Below, piece by piece: positions 15,319 to 27,385 of a DNA stretch of 64,000 nucleotides; positions within the stretch are counted from its first letter, which is position 1; the number at the start of each line of letters is the position of its first letter. Source of the stretch: Tomocerus qinae (lineage: Eukaryota; Arthropoda; Collembola; Entomobryomorpha; Tomoceridae); assembly GCA_020055645.1 (NCBI GenBank), contig CM034550.1, positions 23,282,880 to 23,346,879 on the forward strand, read 5' to 3'. The notes under the pieces are model-generated. The model was given only the letters and a program-made list of their open reading frames with translations, did no database searches and was not told the DNA's origin. The position numbers and the translations under genes are program-made.

Positions 15319-16125
15319 CATGGACAATGCGGCATTTTGTTGCAATGCACATGCGCGTATACAATGCATGTTTCATAAAACAAAGAAGTCCAATATGGGT
15401 AAACATTAGGTTATTTCGAAATTAGACAACGGTAATATGCATAATCATTTCGAAATTTAGCAATGGTACTGGGAGCCTATCACTATCACTATCACTACTA
15501 ATGATAATCATGTTGTTCGAGTTGCGCAGTGAAAATTTCCGTAGGTCGGTATGTTTGTTTATATCACCGTGTGTTAATTTGAGGCTCTGTCTAATCACTA
15601 TCACTGCTATTACAAAAGTCAGTCACGTGACAATTCCGTTTGTATGTTTGTACTTCTGTGTGTTGATTTGACGTAATTCTAAAACGCAGCCAAGCACATA
15701 ATATTAACGCACATAATGAGGCAAATTCCAACACGTTTAAAGCAGAACAATTGGGGGCACTACACAATTATGCACTGCGCGGTCTATAGTCTCCTACGAC
15801 TTATAAGGCACAAAAAATTTTATAACAGGAATAATGCATCCATTCTGTATGAAAATGTTTCCAGCTTTCCGTGCGCTCAAGATTTCTATTACTTCATGTG
15901 CGGGAAAATTCAATTTTGCCATTTATATTGATGTTTTGAATTTTGAATTGGTTTAATAAAAGTTAGATTCCCAAAAAAGTGAGTCAGTATTCGATTCTGT
16001 AAAGCAAATTTTGCACCGTTTAAGGCAATGGAGCAGATTTCAAAAGACTGTTTTTGCCACAAATAGGGACGCTGCCAGGTAACCAGCAAAAATTATCATG
16101 AAGGGTGAATGGGAATCGCGAAAAT

Positions 16126-16463
16126 TCGTACTCTTTTTGGGAAAGTCCTACAGGATCTGAGATTACTGATCCTACACCCATGTAGTAAGTGTAAAAAAGA
16201 TTCTTCAAAATTTATTGTAGAGGTTATACTTTGAAAATTTCACATTTTTGTCTCTGGCTTGAAGATATCATCGTTTGAAACTTGACATTGATACATATTT
16301 CTGTATTTGTATTTTGTGATCCGTGTCTTCCAATCAAAGAAAAAATTGTGAAATTTTTAAAATATATTCTCTAGAATAAGTTCCGATGAATCTTTATTGA
16401 ATTTACTTTATGGGTGTTGGATCAGTAATCTCGGATCCTTTAGCACTTTTTCAAAAAAAGTTA
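16126..16463. mobile_element. Foldback (inverted-repeat) element, family A copy 1
   Basis: The left arm (GGGAAAGTCCTACAGGATCT, then GAGATTACTGATCCTACACC) and the right arm (reverse complement GATCCGAGATTACTGATCCA) pair over about 60 bp at the ends and more loosely inward. The outer GAAAGTCC...GGATCTGAG motif is shared with the element at 52752-53096, so the two belong to one family. It has no coding capacity. Confidence 0.6.
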
Positions 16464-16990
16464 ATGAGGAATATGATAGTCAAGAGAGCATTGACCCTTA
16501 TTTGTATGCACCAGGACTTTAAGCTCCCGATACCTCAGATTTGGAAATCTCTGATGATCATCAAAATAGATGTAAAAATTGATTTACTACTTGGAATTCT
16601 GTCTAAAGTTCTTAGCCGATTTTCTTGCGTGGTACATTTTTGGAATCCTGAATATAATGTATAAAATATACGATATACATTAATGGTATAATAGTATGCT
16701 CAATGACTTACTTCAATAGTCTTAATATTCTAAAATTTCATCTTACTACTACCTAGGGTCAATAGGCATCGAAAAAAATTAATTTCCAGTGTAACAGGCA
16801 CCGCCCACTAGCTAATTTCCACACTTTAGCTCTGCTAATTAGTCACGCCCCCGAATGGTGCGTGACATTCTATTGGCTGAGAATACGTAAGCTCCTCCTA
16901 CTTTGGGGGCGGGGGAGGGCCAATTTCCACAAAAACTATACAGGTTGCAAGAGATTTTCGGTGCCTGAGTCAATACGTTTGTATTAATAT
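16464..16990. other. Intergenic, nothing recognised
   Basis: AT-rich sequence with a short GC-richer stretch at 16790-16930. No gene is supported. Confidence 0.4.
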
Positions 16991-17609
16991 GGCATAATAA
17001 GTGTACAAAATTTACCACTTTTTAGGCTTTTTTACCATCACAGTGGTAAAAATTCTTAATGGTATAAATGCATTTAATGGTAAAAATGGTAAATATTTGA
17101 GATGGATTAGACAGCTTACTACAGATATTAGACTTCCTAAAAGGTTTTAAAACTTTATTTTCTATGAAACATAATTTCCAATTAGCCCCTTAATTAATTA
17201 TTAAATTAGTCAATTAAATATTACTAAAACCAAAGTTGCATTTGGTATTGTCAAATTAAAATTGATTTGAAGGCAATTTAATAGCAATTAATTTCTCAAT
17301 CGGCAAATAAGAGCTATAGCTATTAATGGTAACTTTAATTAGTATAATTGGTTGGTAATAATTGGTTGAATCTAACTCTGATTGGTGAAAACTTATCAAT
17401 TAGTAACAACAATCATCAGCTGCTAAGCTATTTCATACTTTGGCACCGAATTTTATTCAAAATCTACACACGAAATTTAAACGAAACAATTTTTACCATT
17501 TTTTACCACTTACCACTACTTTTTAGGTAGTGGTATTTAACGTTAAATACCATTAAAAACCACTTACCACTGGTAAGTGGTAAATGGTATTTTGTACACT
17601 GGGCATAAT
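16991..17609. mobile_element. Non-autonomous hAT-type element with 8-bp target duplication
   Basis: The element spans 16999-17601 (603 bp). It is flanked by a perfect direct repeat GGCATAAT at 16991-16998 and 17602-17609. The left end reads AAGTGTACAAAATTTACCAC, with A in place of the expected C. The right end, reverse-complemented, reads CAGTGTACAAAATACCATTT. CAGTG termini plus an 8-bp target duplication are the signature of the hAT superfamily. The interior is AT-rich, repeats TTACCACT/AGTGGTAA many times and encodes no transposase. Confidence 0.85.
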
Positions 17610-17973
17610 ATTGGTGATCGGTAACATACTCTGGCCACCCACTAGGGTGACATTTTTAACTTGCCCAAGCTGTAAAAATGTAATGTTGGCCCAATGTCAG
17701 TTTTGACCGCCGGGACTGCAGTGGCCCTACATCGGCGATTAGGGTCAGCGCTGGGCAAGCTATTCGCCAACCTCGGCCCGTGGTTGGGTGGATGGACAAA
17801 AGGGAAAATATATTAGCCAACGCTGGACAATGATTGGCAAATGATCGGGAAAAGATCGACAGTTGGCAACGTACTTCTTTTGAGATGGGGCCAACGCCTC
17901 CCTAATATTCGTGTTCTACATTTAGTGCACATTTTTGGTAGAATGATAGTAGAAATAGGTCTATTTTGATTAC
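17610..17973. other. Intergenic, GC-richer block, no gene
   Basis: A moderately GC-rich block (17630-17800) with no open frame worth calling. It may be part of an older repeat. Confidence 0.35.
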
Positions 17974-18177
17974 CAAGCACGTAAACCAAGGGATGGGGGG
18001 GCGCAGCGCCCCCTAACTCTGAGAAAAAGAGGATTTTTTCCAAAAAAGGCCAAAAATTGAAAAAAATTTCGCGCTTCGGGCATATATGTGATGTTATTAA
18101 CATCAATTTTGGTTGCGCCTCCCCTTGACTATTTTCTATTTCTAGATTGAATTTCTAGATACGTGCCTGTTGATTAC
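17966..18177. mobile_element. Small hAT-like MITE, copy 1, with target duplication TTGATTAC
   Basis: The element spans 17974-18169 (196 bp) with a perfect 8-bp direct repeat TTGATTAC on both sides. The left end is CAAGCACGTA. The right end, reverse-complemented, is CAGGCACGTATCTAGAAATT. The interior holds GGGGGGGCGCAGCGCCCCC and AAAAATTTCGCGC. The same termini and interior recur at 22070 and 35508. Confidence 0.88.
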
Positions 18178-20000
18178 TAAAATCTACAGTAATTCAAATT
18201 AGATCAATATCGATCATAATTGACCATCAAAATCAAAAAGTTTTAAAATAAGTAAAATAAGTTATATTTGACTATCAAAATAAATTTTATTGGTGTAAGC
18301 GGAGTGAAATATTTTCCGCAAACAATTTGTAGAAAACGCAATTGAACTTTTTAATACCCATTTTCTACTTTGACTATCAAAATGAAACAAAGTGAGCGCG
18401 CGGTATCTCAGCAACCAATGGACCGGTTTGTCCCAAAATCAATAGGGATCGTAGGACGTACGGACAGACCGTGCGGTTCGATAAGCTCGCTTCCTTAGGT
18501 GATGAGCTAAAATTACAATAAAAAGCACTCAATTTTCTAATTCATCGCTTGACGATTAAGGCTAACTCGGCCTTAAAATGGTCCATTGTCCAGTGATAGC
18601 AGTATGTATAATGGTAATTAAAACTTTCCGACTCAAAAATGTGGTGTATAACCGGAGTAATTTGCCAATAGCCAAATTCTCTTTCTAAACAAAAGGTTGA
18701 CCCTAGGAAGTACTAAGGCAAAGTTTTGGAATATTTTTTGGCTCTATCAACACGTAAAAGCTGTACCTCTGGCCCACCTAATGAGAAAGCATGAAAAGGT
18801 CAATTGGAATTAACATAGAAATCTATGTATCTGAAATACATTCTACCCATCGTACAATATTGCCCCGGAATACACACTGGCTTTATTTATAACAGGACTT
18901 GGGTCCTGTGACCGGTACATTATATTAGTGATGAACCCAATTGAATGCCGGTGTAATTGGTCTACTAGAAACCATAATTCTTACAAAATTGTTTGTGGTT
19001 GCACTAGCCCCATGTACTACAGGACCTGGGTCCTGTGACCGCCTAGTTTTCCAATATTGCTGCACCACAATAGCAGTATTTTGTTTTTATTTGTATTTTA
19101 TTATTCATCAATGAACATGAACGTATACGGTGTTTGGCCATATTTAAAGAACCTCCGCCACTTAGTGATAATACGTATGTCGACACCCGAAGTCCAAATT
19201 GCACTTTTAAATTAATTGTATTAGTTTATTGGTAGGTATATATGTCTTTTGTTATGGTTTACGGGATTTAAATCGTTGAATGGCACAATGTAGCAAATAA
19301 TCTGGAAAACATATCAATAAATATTGGGATTACAACTTTTATGAATTGAGGTGTGAAATGCTGATACTTTGCCCTGTAAAAGTGACGTCATAAGGAAAAA
19401 TGTCCTTTTTTACTTGTTTTCCATGGTCTAACAAAGAGTTGTTCCGTATATTTGCGTAAGCTGTCACATTGTTCTCATTCAATAAACCTTTGATCATTAA
19501 ATACTCATTACATATCGATAAAAGTGTAAACAGCTGCCAACACCCAAATACAAAAGATTCATCTGCTTTTCCATGAAATCCCTGGTCCATACCTGCGGAA
19601 GATTACCTTTCAATTTTCGAGCCGCTTTTTTATCCCTTTATATGACAGATAAGGACCTATTAAAATACGTCCCTAGAATTACGACTAGCTTGGCATTTTT
19701 TCTTATAACACGTGATATCAGCTAAAGATGATGAAATCTAGTCAAACTTTTCCCAAAAATATTAAAAATCCTTTAAGCGATTCTAAGATAGATGGTAAAA
19801 GCCCCGTTTCGTTATAAAAATGCGGCCAGGAAAAATTCAATAATGTTGAAATGGTTGGACATTTAATTTTTAATAATTTTTAGATATCTTTTAGTGGTAA
19901 CCCATTTTGATAAAAGTTCTCTTTTCAATCCATCTGCCTGTACTGCTTACAGTTCTTTCGATAGGGGGTGACATTAGATTTGCAACTTTCAACGCCATGA
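18178..20000. other. Intergenic, with short dispersed repeats
   Basis: No gene is supported. ACAGGACTTGGGTCCTGTGA at about 18891-18911 recurs almost exactly as ACAGGACCTGGGTCCTGTGA at about 19019-19039; each is a near-palindrome. A piece of an old dispersed repeat occurs at 18390-18510 (GTACGGACAGACCGTGCGGT, AAGCTCGCTTCC). Confidence 0.45.
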
Positions 20001-20247
20001 ATATGTTACAGGAGTTTGTACAGACCGGAAAAATGCAAAATGCCTAGGACATATGTAAAGTGAAAAACCAAAATTTTGATTTTTAGCGAACCTAACCTAA
20101 TTTAAACCAACCAAACTTACATAAAATATTGACAGCCAACAAGTTGTTAGGTTAGGTTCGTGAAAAATCAAAATTTTGGTGTTTCACTTCACATATGTTC
20201 TAGGCATTTTGCATATGTCCGGTCTGTACAAACTTCCTGCAACATAT
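20001..20247. mobile_element. Foldback element with ~100-bp arms
   Basis: Left arm 20001-20100 (ATGTTACAGGAGTTTGTACA ... GCGAACCTAACCTAA) and right arm 20147-20247 are reverse complements with roughly 90 percent identity and a loop of about 46 bp. It is a transcribable hairpin or a miniature foldback transposon. No coding sequence is present. Confidence 0.8.
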
Positions 20248-20851
20248 ACAACATTTCAACCTATCACCCAGTCCCAATGTGATTAAATTGGTAAAATTTT
20301 AAAAGCTGTGGGTAAGACGTGGAAAATGAAAACAGATTTCAACAAAAAAGAGTGGCAGACTTTAAAGCTTCCTTTTGGAGATTTTTATGACTAACTATTT
20401 TTAAAAGCCAGGAATATATGTAAGTGCAGATAAGAAGTGCCCGTTTTAAGAATTTGTGTTAATTGGTTAAAAATCGAGGGTTAAACTTATCTTTGTAGAA
20501 ATGAGCTCAAAAATTCGAAACGTGTGCCAGCCGAGGCAGCCTTAAGTTAATAGGCAATAAAATACATGCATTTATATGTACGAAGCAATGGCATTTGGAT
20601 TTGCTAATGGTACACCATGACCACGATCACAATGCAAAATACAGAGTACAGATATAGATAAATTCAGATATAATATAATATACAATATACATAGATATAA
20701 TATATAGATGGATATAAATAAATGTTAAATGTTATTTAAAAGCCAACTCCATGCAGAAATGAAATAACGAGAGAGTCTCAAAAGCATTTTGTCAATATAC
20801 ATCTTCCAACCTTTTTCGTGGGTAGAAACATTCGTAGTTTTCTAAACCGTA
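20248..20851. other. Intergenic, upstream of the first chitin-binding-type gene
   Basis: AT-rich sequence with a run of ATATAGATA-type low complexity at 20650-20725. No TATA/initiator pair can be chosen with confidence. Confidence 0.35.
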
Positions 20852-21904
20852 ATGGCAGAGGTCAATTGGCAGAGGTCAATCTCCGTGTTAATGGTCTGTT
20901 ACTTGGCTAGTTGTAATTCATTCAGTCTTCCAGATTTTCCAGGTAAATTGATATTTACATTTTCGTGTCACTGCTAAGGACATCTTTATAAACATCTTAT
21001 TTTGAAAGATTTTTCCCCAAGGGAAATTGAGTCCTTTTAGACCTAAAACCTAAAAAAATGTTCAGTTTGCATCAACCTCAACCATCGAATTTCTGCAAGT
21101 TTTTTAAAACGCCAAAAAATTGGGAATTATTTTCCTGTATTCATTTGGTATTTATGTATACATTTATATAAATTGTGTTACTTTCGAAATTAAGGAATTG
21201 ACAGATCAGATGATACTGTTACAGGAATGAATATTCAAAACCCTACACCAAAAATGCAATGCTACGACAATGGAATTTACTACATCGGAAGGATTCCCAA
21301 CCCGCAGAGTTGTACTGAATTTTATATTTGCGCGCCATCCGGGTCATCCAATGGTACTGAGCAACAAGTAATATATTGTCCCGTTGGGCACGATGGACGA
21401 CGTCTGGTTTATGACTTCAGGCAATGTGGTTCGGACAGAGGCTGCAACTACAAAGATGAAGCTGAATGCTACGATGATTCCAACCCAAATCATTTACAGG
21501 GTTAGTTAACTCCATTTCTGTACCTATACTAAGAAGCTTAACAGAATTTTGGAAAATTGCGAGAAAATTATTTCGATTTTGACGCCTTTTTCATAAAAAA
21601 ATGAAAGTTGTAAAGGTTTACAAAAATCAAAAAAATTGTTATAAACAGAAGCCTAAATATGAAAAGTTTCTAAAACACCGTCTGAACAATGATGTCAGAT
21701 TGCCAAAATATTTTTTTTGCAACTTTGAAAGCAAATGTTTTAAAAACTGTTTTGATGGGATTAATAATTTTCAATAATAGTTATAATACTAATACTGTAA
21801 TATGTTTCATATTTCAGAATATATTTTACAGATTTACAGTATTTTTGTATGTATTTTTCTTTACAGATTTCTACAAATGTGCCCAACCCTATGTGCCTAA
21901 TTAG
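20852..21904 (+). CDS. Secreted 8-Cys chitin-binding (peritrophin-A)-like protein, 3 exons, 134 aa
   Basis: Exons 20852-20942, 21225-21500 and 21867-21904 join in phase 1 at both GT-AG introns. The N-terminus has a hydrophobic stretch (ISVLMVCYLASCNS) consistent with a signal peptide. The core follows the type-2 chitin-binding cysteine spacing: C43-x16-C60-x5-C66-x15-C82-x15-C98-x5-C104, with NGIYYIGRIP before the second Cys and FYIC around the third. Two more cysteines (C112 and the one in DFYKCAQPYVPN) lie outside the canonical six. Family knowledge suggests binding to chitin in cuticle or gut lining; chitin binding here is inference. AATAAA is at 21935-21940. The paralogue at 25934-27188 has the same exon structure and cysteines. 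Confidence 0.8.
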
Positions 21905-22061
21905 AATAATTTTTATCTGCCGATTGTCAAAACGAATAAATGAGAAAAGAAAGTTTTTAATGAGCATTATTAAAATTCAATTTAAATAATCATCACGGAA
22001 ATCTTTTTTTTGTATATTTTCTTAAGGCTGAAAATATTTATAGTTTCCAGCCAGAGTGGTA

Positions 22062-22239
22062 ATGATAAGCAAGCACGTATCGAGTAGGGGGCGGGGGAGC
22101 GCAGCGCCCCCTATGTCTGAGAAAAAGAGAAGATTTTTTGAAATAAAGGGCAAAAATTGCAAAAAGTTTTGGCATTTTTGACAATATTTTTGGTTACGCC
22201 CCCCGTGACCAAATTTCTGGATACGTGCCTGATGATAGG
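22062..22239. mobile_element. Small hAT-like MITE, copy 2
   Basis: The element spans 22070-22231 (162 bp) and is flanked by ATGATAAG / ATGATAGG, which match at 7 of 8 bases. The left end is CAAGCACGTATCGAG. The right end, reverse-complemented, is CAGGCACGTATCCAGAAATT. The interior GGAGCGCAGCGCCCCCTA and TTTGAAATAAAGGGCAAAAA match the copy at 17974-18169. Confidence 0.87.
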
Positions 22240-25200
22240 TATGTACATGCAAATCTTCGACTCTTTCTGGGTCATAAGTTCACAACTGCTGATGGCTGCA
22301 ATAAAACCAACATAGCAACAATTGTTGAAAAATCGTCAAGATTTGAAGCCTGTTCAATTTTCTTAAGATTTTCTTTCATGCTAAAATAAAATGTTAAAAA
22401 ATTCCCGCCAAAACTTGTAAAGATAACCAATAACATCGAGACAATCAGGAATGCCATAGGTTCCAGAGGTGGGCGCCATCCCTACTTTAGCCATATCCAT
22501 ACTCATCCCCTACTTTTGTGTCATTGTAGAGATGGGAAGAGTAGTTTCTTTCAAACCAAGTACAGGAAGGTTACAGTTACGGTATGTTTAGCTTTACATT
22601 ATATTCCGAAGTATGGGGTAAGGATGGATAGCCTTAGTATCAAGTAAGTAGGGGCGAGTATGGTATGCGTATGACTTGAGCTGAGCTTTATGTGGTAGGG
22701 ATGGGTAAGGTATGGCTTGAACCTAGCTTGAAGTGGACTTCAAGCACTCAGAAAACTAACTGCAAGATGGCCGTTTTTGTCATGTCGATTTCACAGAGAA
22801 TAAAATCAGAGAGTACCAATTCTTTTCAAAATGAATGAATTATTTTGAGGTTTTTCTGGCTGTAGCAGTTGTGGAAATGTATGTATGAGCCGTTACCAGG
22901 GCGTACGGCGGTCCCTAATGGGATACCTTTCACATAAATGCGTGTCATGAAAGCATGGTACACTACCGCATATATTTATGTGAGCATCTATCTCCATTTG
23001 CAATTAGATTAGGTTTGTGGCAAAATCCCCCATTACCTACTCATCAAAACTCAAATATTAATAAATAAATTATTATATTTGGTCAGGATGCATCGTACCC
23101 ATTAATTATATTTATCATACAATGATATACTAGGTACGCGTTTATCTGTTACGCCGTAGTAAATAAACAATAAAGTACACAACTTGAACAAACCTAGAAT
23201 ACTCGGTAATGAATTATTCATCATTATATCGTGCAATATAATTTATCCACTAGTTCCTCCCCACCCCGTATACATGCAAAATGTATTGTCTTGGTAGGAA
23301 ATGTTTCTATCAAATTCTGTATCCTTTTCTGCTTTATTTTTTCTGCAATTTAGACCATCACCACGCGTGTATTAATAAACTCAATTCAAAATTTTCTCCC
23401 TAGAGGAAACGCGAGGTACTACTTAACTACTTAGTGTACTAGTGAATGTGACAGGTGACAATCGTTACAGTCACGTTGTGATATATTAACACATGTAAAC
23501 GTTTTGTGTGTACCAGTTGCTCACCATGGACGTACCTACCTAGTTAATTAAATTAAACAACAACAGATGTCTGAAAGTAAATACACCGAGTAGGAAAAAC
23601 GTTTGATAATTGCATTTAAAAGTCAACATACAATAATTTATGAAAATTAGTACGATCTACCGCATTAGAACTATTAGAACAGTCAACCTTAGGTTTGCAT
23701 AATATGACTGTTTGTTTGACAGTTTAACAGTAAAAATAAAAAGTTGCCACATGTTAGAATAAAACTAAAAATGCAAAATGGAGCAACACACTTCAGTGTG
23801 TGTACTGTTGAGGTTGGCCAGCTAAGTTTAAATTATTTTTCTTATGCATATGACCATACACAACTTACTTACTGACGCAGATTATACAATACATTAGGAT
23901 AATGAATAAACTGTATAATAATTCAAGGTACGGATTCTGCAGTACCTGCATAACAATTATTATGGATGTTACAGGGAGTTCGCAGCCAATCTGTTTTGTT
24001 TCATTAAAGGTTGCACTGAAGCATAAGCATATATTTGTATGTTGTCTGACATGTCTGATATTCCATACTCTATACTCATATATTCCATGAATTTAATTCA
24101 AAAAATTTAGTAAAGTAAAATAAAATAAAAAATGGTCGAAGGACAAAATTTAAAAAAAATCACAGGACTACAAAATAAGAAAATAACAGAACAATAAAAA
24201 TGTAATTCTAGACAAGAAATAACAAAAAATAAAAATTCAATATTCAATCCTGGAAAAGAATAAAAAGTAATTTCAAAATTAAAATTTAAATGTTAACCGT
24301 ATGCAGGACAAAAACAAAAAAATAATATCGAACTTAAAAAATTTCAAATTTAGATAGTCTCGAGTGACTTTGGACAAGAATTATCTTGAACATTTGGATA
24401 AAATATTTTCCCTATAACATGTGAAAACGTGAACCGATAAATTCATTGTCGTAAGCAGTTCCCAAAGATAAAGGTTTGCGTGGTCAAATAATTCGACTGA
24501 CGCAAATTCATCATAGATACTAGGAAAATTTTTTAATTATCTGATTACCTTCCAAAACAATTTCCAGTGACTTTATAAACAATTACTAAAATGCACATGC
24601 TGTTTTTTTATTTTTGTAAAATTCCACAATATAATTTCCATAAATGGATGAGTACGTCAGCAGATCGCATCTTTTTGTTATCTTTTCATGTAACCACAGA
24701 AAATCGTTGATATATCAAACCCTGCAAAATGTCAAACAATGAACTGTTTGAACTATTCAGCATTAAAAGTTCCATTTGTAAATAGAAGACAGAGATGCAC
24801 CTACCTGACTACATTTCACAGTACAGACGTCACACCAAATGCTTATCATAGCGGACCTATAACCTATACTGTATAGCCAGAATCACAGTGGGCTAGACCT
24901 ACACCACTCGCTTAAAATAATACAAAAGAAAAATTCCAACTTTTAGTTGATCATTTTATTTTGGGTCTTTATGACCTACAAAATCCGTAGAAGAATTGTA
25001 AAGTAGTCAATAAATCTTACACTTCAATTTTTAAATTGGCTACGAAGTTTCAATATATTAAAAAACACGTTAAATTTTTTTGATTTGTAAAAATAAGAGT
25101 TGTTTTATTGAAAAACCATTGCGACTCAACTTGAGGATTTTGAATAACCATTATTCTTTAAGAAATTCTTGAATTATGATCGCTAAGAAAATTCGAAAAC

Positions 25201-25665
25201 GGAAATCATTTTTTCTTGTAAAATCGTGCTACTTTTTTAAACTAAATTTCGAAAAGTTAAGCTCGGTCTGAATTTCTAGAAATTGTTTTTCAATGCGATT
25301 TTAGTAAAGAATATTAATAAGAATTAGAAAAGGGGAATAATTTTGATTTGAGCACCATTTTTTTCCATCCCTGGTTTGGCCATCGGTAGAAGACAATGAA
25401 TATAGTGCAGGTGTGTTTAACCTGGCACAAGTGTAAGTTCAATATGGATTCCATTTTTTCATTACTTATCTCAAGCTGTCAACTTTGATGAAAGATTTGA
25501 CAAGGTCTGCTCTTCATATAAACCTTATGCATTTTTGGATGAGCCACCTGAAGATGAATGCTTATCCATCACACGAAACTAACCCACTTAAGTATTACGA
25601 CAGATTAACAGATATAATGACAATTAAAATTAGTACCTACGTATGTTAGGGTCGTACTTGGTACA
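22240..25665. other. Intergenic, 3.4 kb, no gene seen
   Basis: AT-rich with no supported exon. 24100-24320 is A-rich and mildly repetitive (AACAGAACAATAAAA-like phrases). Confidence 0.45.
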
Positions 25666-25701
25666 TATAAATTGGATGTAACTATTTCAACAGCCTCAGT
25701 T
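25666..25701 (+). promoter_or_regulatory. TATA box plus arthropod initiator for the second chitin-binding-type gene
   Basis: TATAAA at 25666-25671 is followed by TCAGTT at 25696-25701, which fits the arthropod initiator consensus TCAGTY. The spacing is about 30 bp, as expected for a focused promoter. The next long-ORF ATG on this strand is at 25934, which implies a 5' UTR of about 235 nt. Not confirmed by transcript data. Confidence 0.5.
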
Positions 25702-25933
25702 ATTGCAGTGAATAATGGTAGCACAAACCAACAACTCTTTGAGCCATTGACAACTATAATGTAAAGTTAGCTTAATTAATTATTATTAATAAACATTAGA
25801 TTACAATAAAATATTATTACGACTAGTAATTCCCCTATTATTTTAACTATCCAACTATTGTACTTTATAACTATATTTTTGACTGTAGACATCGACATTC
25901 TCTGGAGTATCTGCAATTGGAAACAGCTTGAAC

Positions 25934-27188
25934 ATGGCAGGGTTGCAGCAGAGTCAAAACTGTGTTGGTCTCTGCATCTCACTCCAATTGATCTTACACT
26001 TTTTAGTATTTAGCTGCAATTCATTTACTCTTCCAGGTTAGTTTTGTTTACAATTTATTGTGTTGCATTAAATTCCATTTAATTTACTAGATTTCATACT
26101 TTGAAATAAATTTAAGTGATTCATTTTTTACAAATTATTTAATTTTTTACTTTAATTTATTTTTTAATTTATTTCCACAATTTTTAAATTTATTTGAATC
26201 TTTTATTAAATTTATCTCAATGATTATTTAAAACTTGAATTATTTTTGAAATTATTTGAATTCTTGTATGAACTATTTTTATATATTTATTCCAATTAAT
26301 TATCATTCTATTTACTTTATTATTATTAGCCTTGCTGGCTAATTTAATTTTTGTATTCCCTATTTTACACTCCCTTTTATCTTTTGACTTGACTATTTAG
26401 AATTGTTTTTTTTCACTTGATGTCTTTACATGTCGCCACTGTTTAAAAATTTTGATTTCACATTTTGTCTTTTTCATGGATTAATTTTTTTAAATTAAAA
26501 TTTAAAACTATATTTTAGAGTGAAGTATTAATAAACCCTTGCAATTGCGGACTGGATACACCTTAATAAAATTAACCTATCTAAAAAGACCTTGTGATTC
26601 TGGTTTAAATATTTTTGACGAAACTTTTAGGGATTTCTGAGAGGAGGGAGATGATGATTATGCCTAATCCTACGCCCCAAATGCAGTGTTTCCACAATGG
26701 GACGTACTACCTCGGTGACATTCCAAGCACAGATAGTTGTCGTAGTTACTACACCTGTGTGCCCTCAGGGACGATACCAAACGGGACTGAGATGACCCAC
26801 AGACCTTGTCAAAATGGACACGATGGAAAGCCATTAGTTTATGATTTCAGGAGCTGTAGCTGCCTTTCGTACGAAGAGGGAGCTGTTTGCTACGATCCCG
26901 GTGCAGATGATCACTTGGAGCGTAAGCTACTAAAGAATTTAATTAATTTTTGTATTGTCCCATTTAATGCTAAAAAATTAAGATTTAGCCATTTTTTGGA
27001 TTTATTTTTGAGATTTTTTACAATTTATCAAAATGAAAGAGAAATATCTGAGTGCATCAAAAATAACGATGACAATACTCTTTCCAAAATATTTAATAAA
27101 ATTATGAAGCTCCTAAAAATGAAAAATTATTTCAGATTTCTACCATTGCACTGAACCATACGTGCCGTGGAAAGAAGAAGACAGCTGA
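25934..27188 (+). CDS. Secreted 8-Cys chitin-binding (peritrophin-A)-like protein, paralogue, 3 exons, 148 aa
   Basis: Exons 25934-26036, 26631-26921 and 27136-27188 have GT-AG introns, both in phase 1, exactly as in the gene at 20852. The N-terminus includes CISLQLILHFLVFSCNSF, a signal-peptide-like stretch. The motif PNPTPQMQC and then GTYYLGDIP, SCRSYYTC, HDGKPLVYDFRSC and DFYHC-type ending (here HFYHCTEPYVPW) parallel the first gene residue by residue, and all eight cysteines are kept. The tail KEEDS is longer and acidic. AATAAA lies at about 27204-27209. Role as for the paralogue: extracellular, probably chitin-associated, inferred only from cysteine spacing. The two genes are about 4 kb apart in the same direction, so they arose by local duplication, now well diverged. 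Confidence 0.82.
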
Positions 27189-27385
27189 GCGTTGGTAGTA
27201 GCAAATAAATAAATAATTTCCAATTTATGACTGAAAAACTGAAGACTCTTAGAAATAAACATTTTTTTACAATTATAAATGCATCTTTGTAGAATTGAAT
27301 TAAAAAACGCTTTGAATGATCTGGCAAAAGTATGACAATAACCAAAATCCCTGTAGTATTAGCTAGTATAGCAGTGTATTTGTGT

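Larger units (their letters stand above)
12361..16119. other. Intergenic, gene-poor
   Basis: I see no confident gene in this 3.8 kb. It contains an old interspersed repeat (about 14860-15200), an (ATCT)n microsatellite at about 15289-15318, and a 41-codon open frame at 13292-13417 that I do not trust. The rest is AT-rich unique-looking sequence. Confidence 0.45.
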
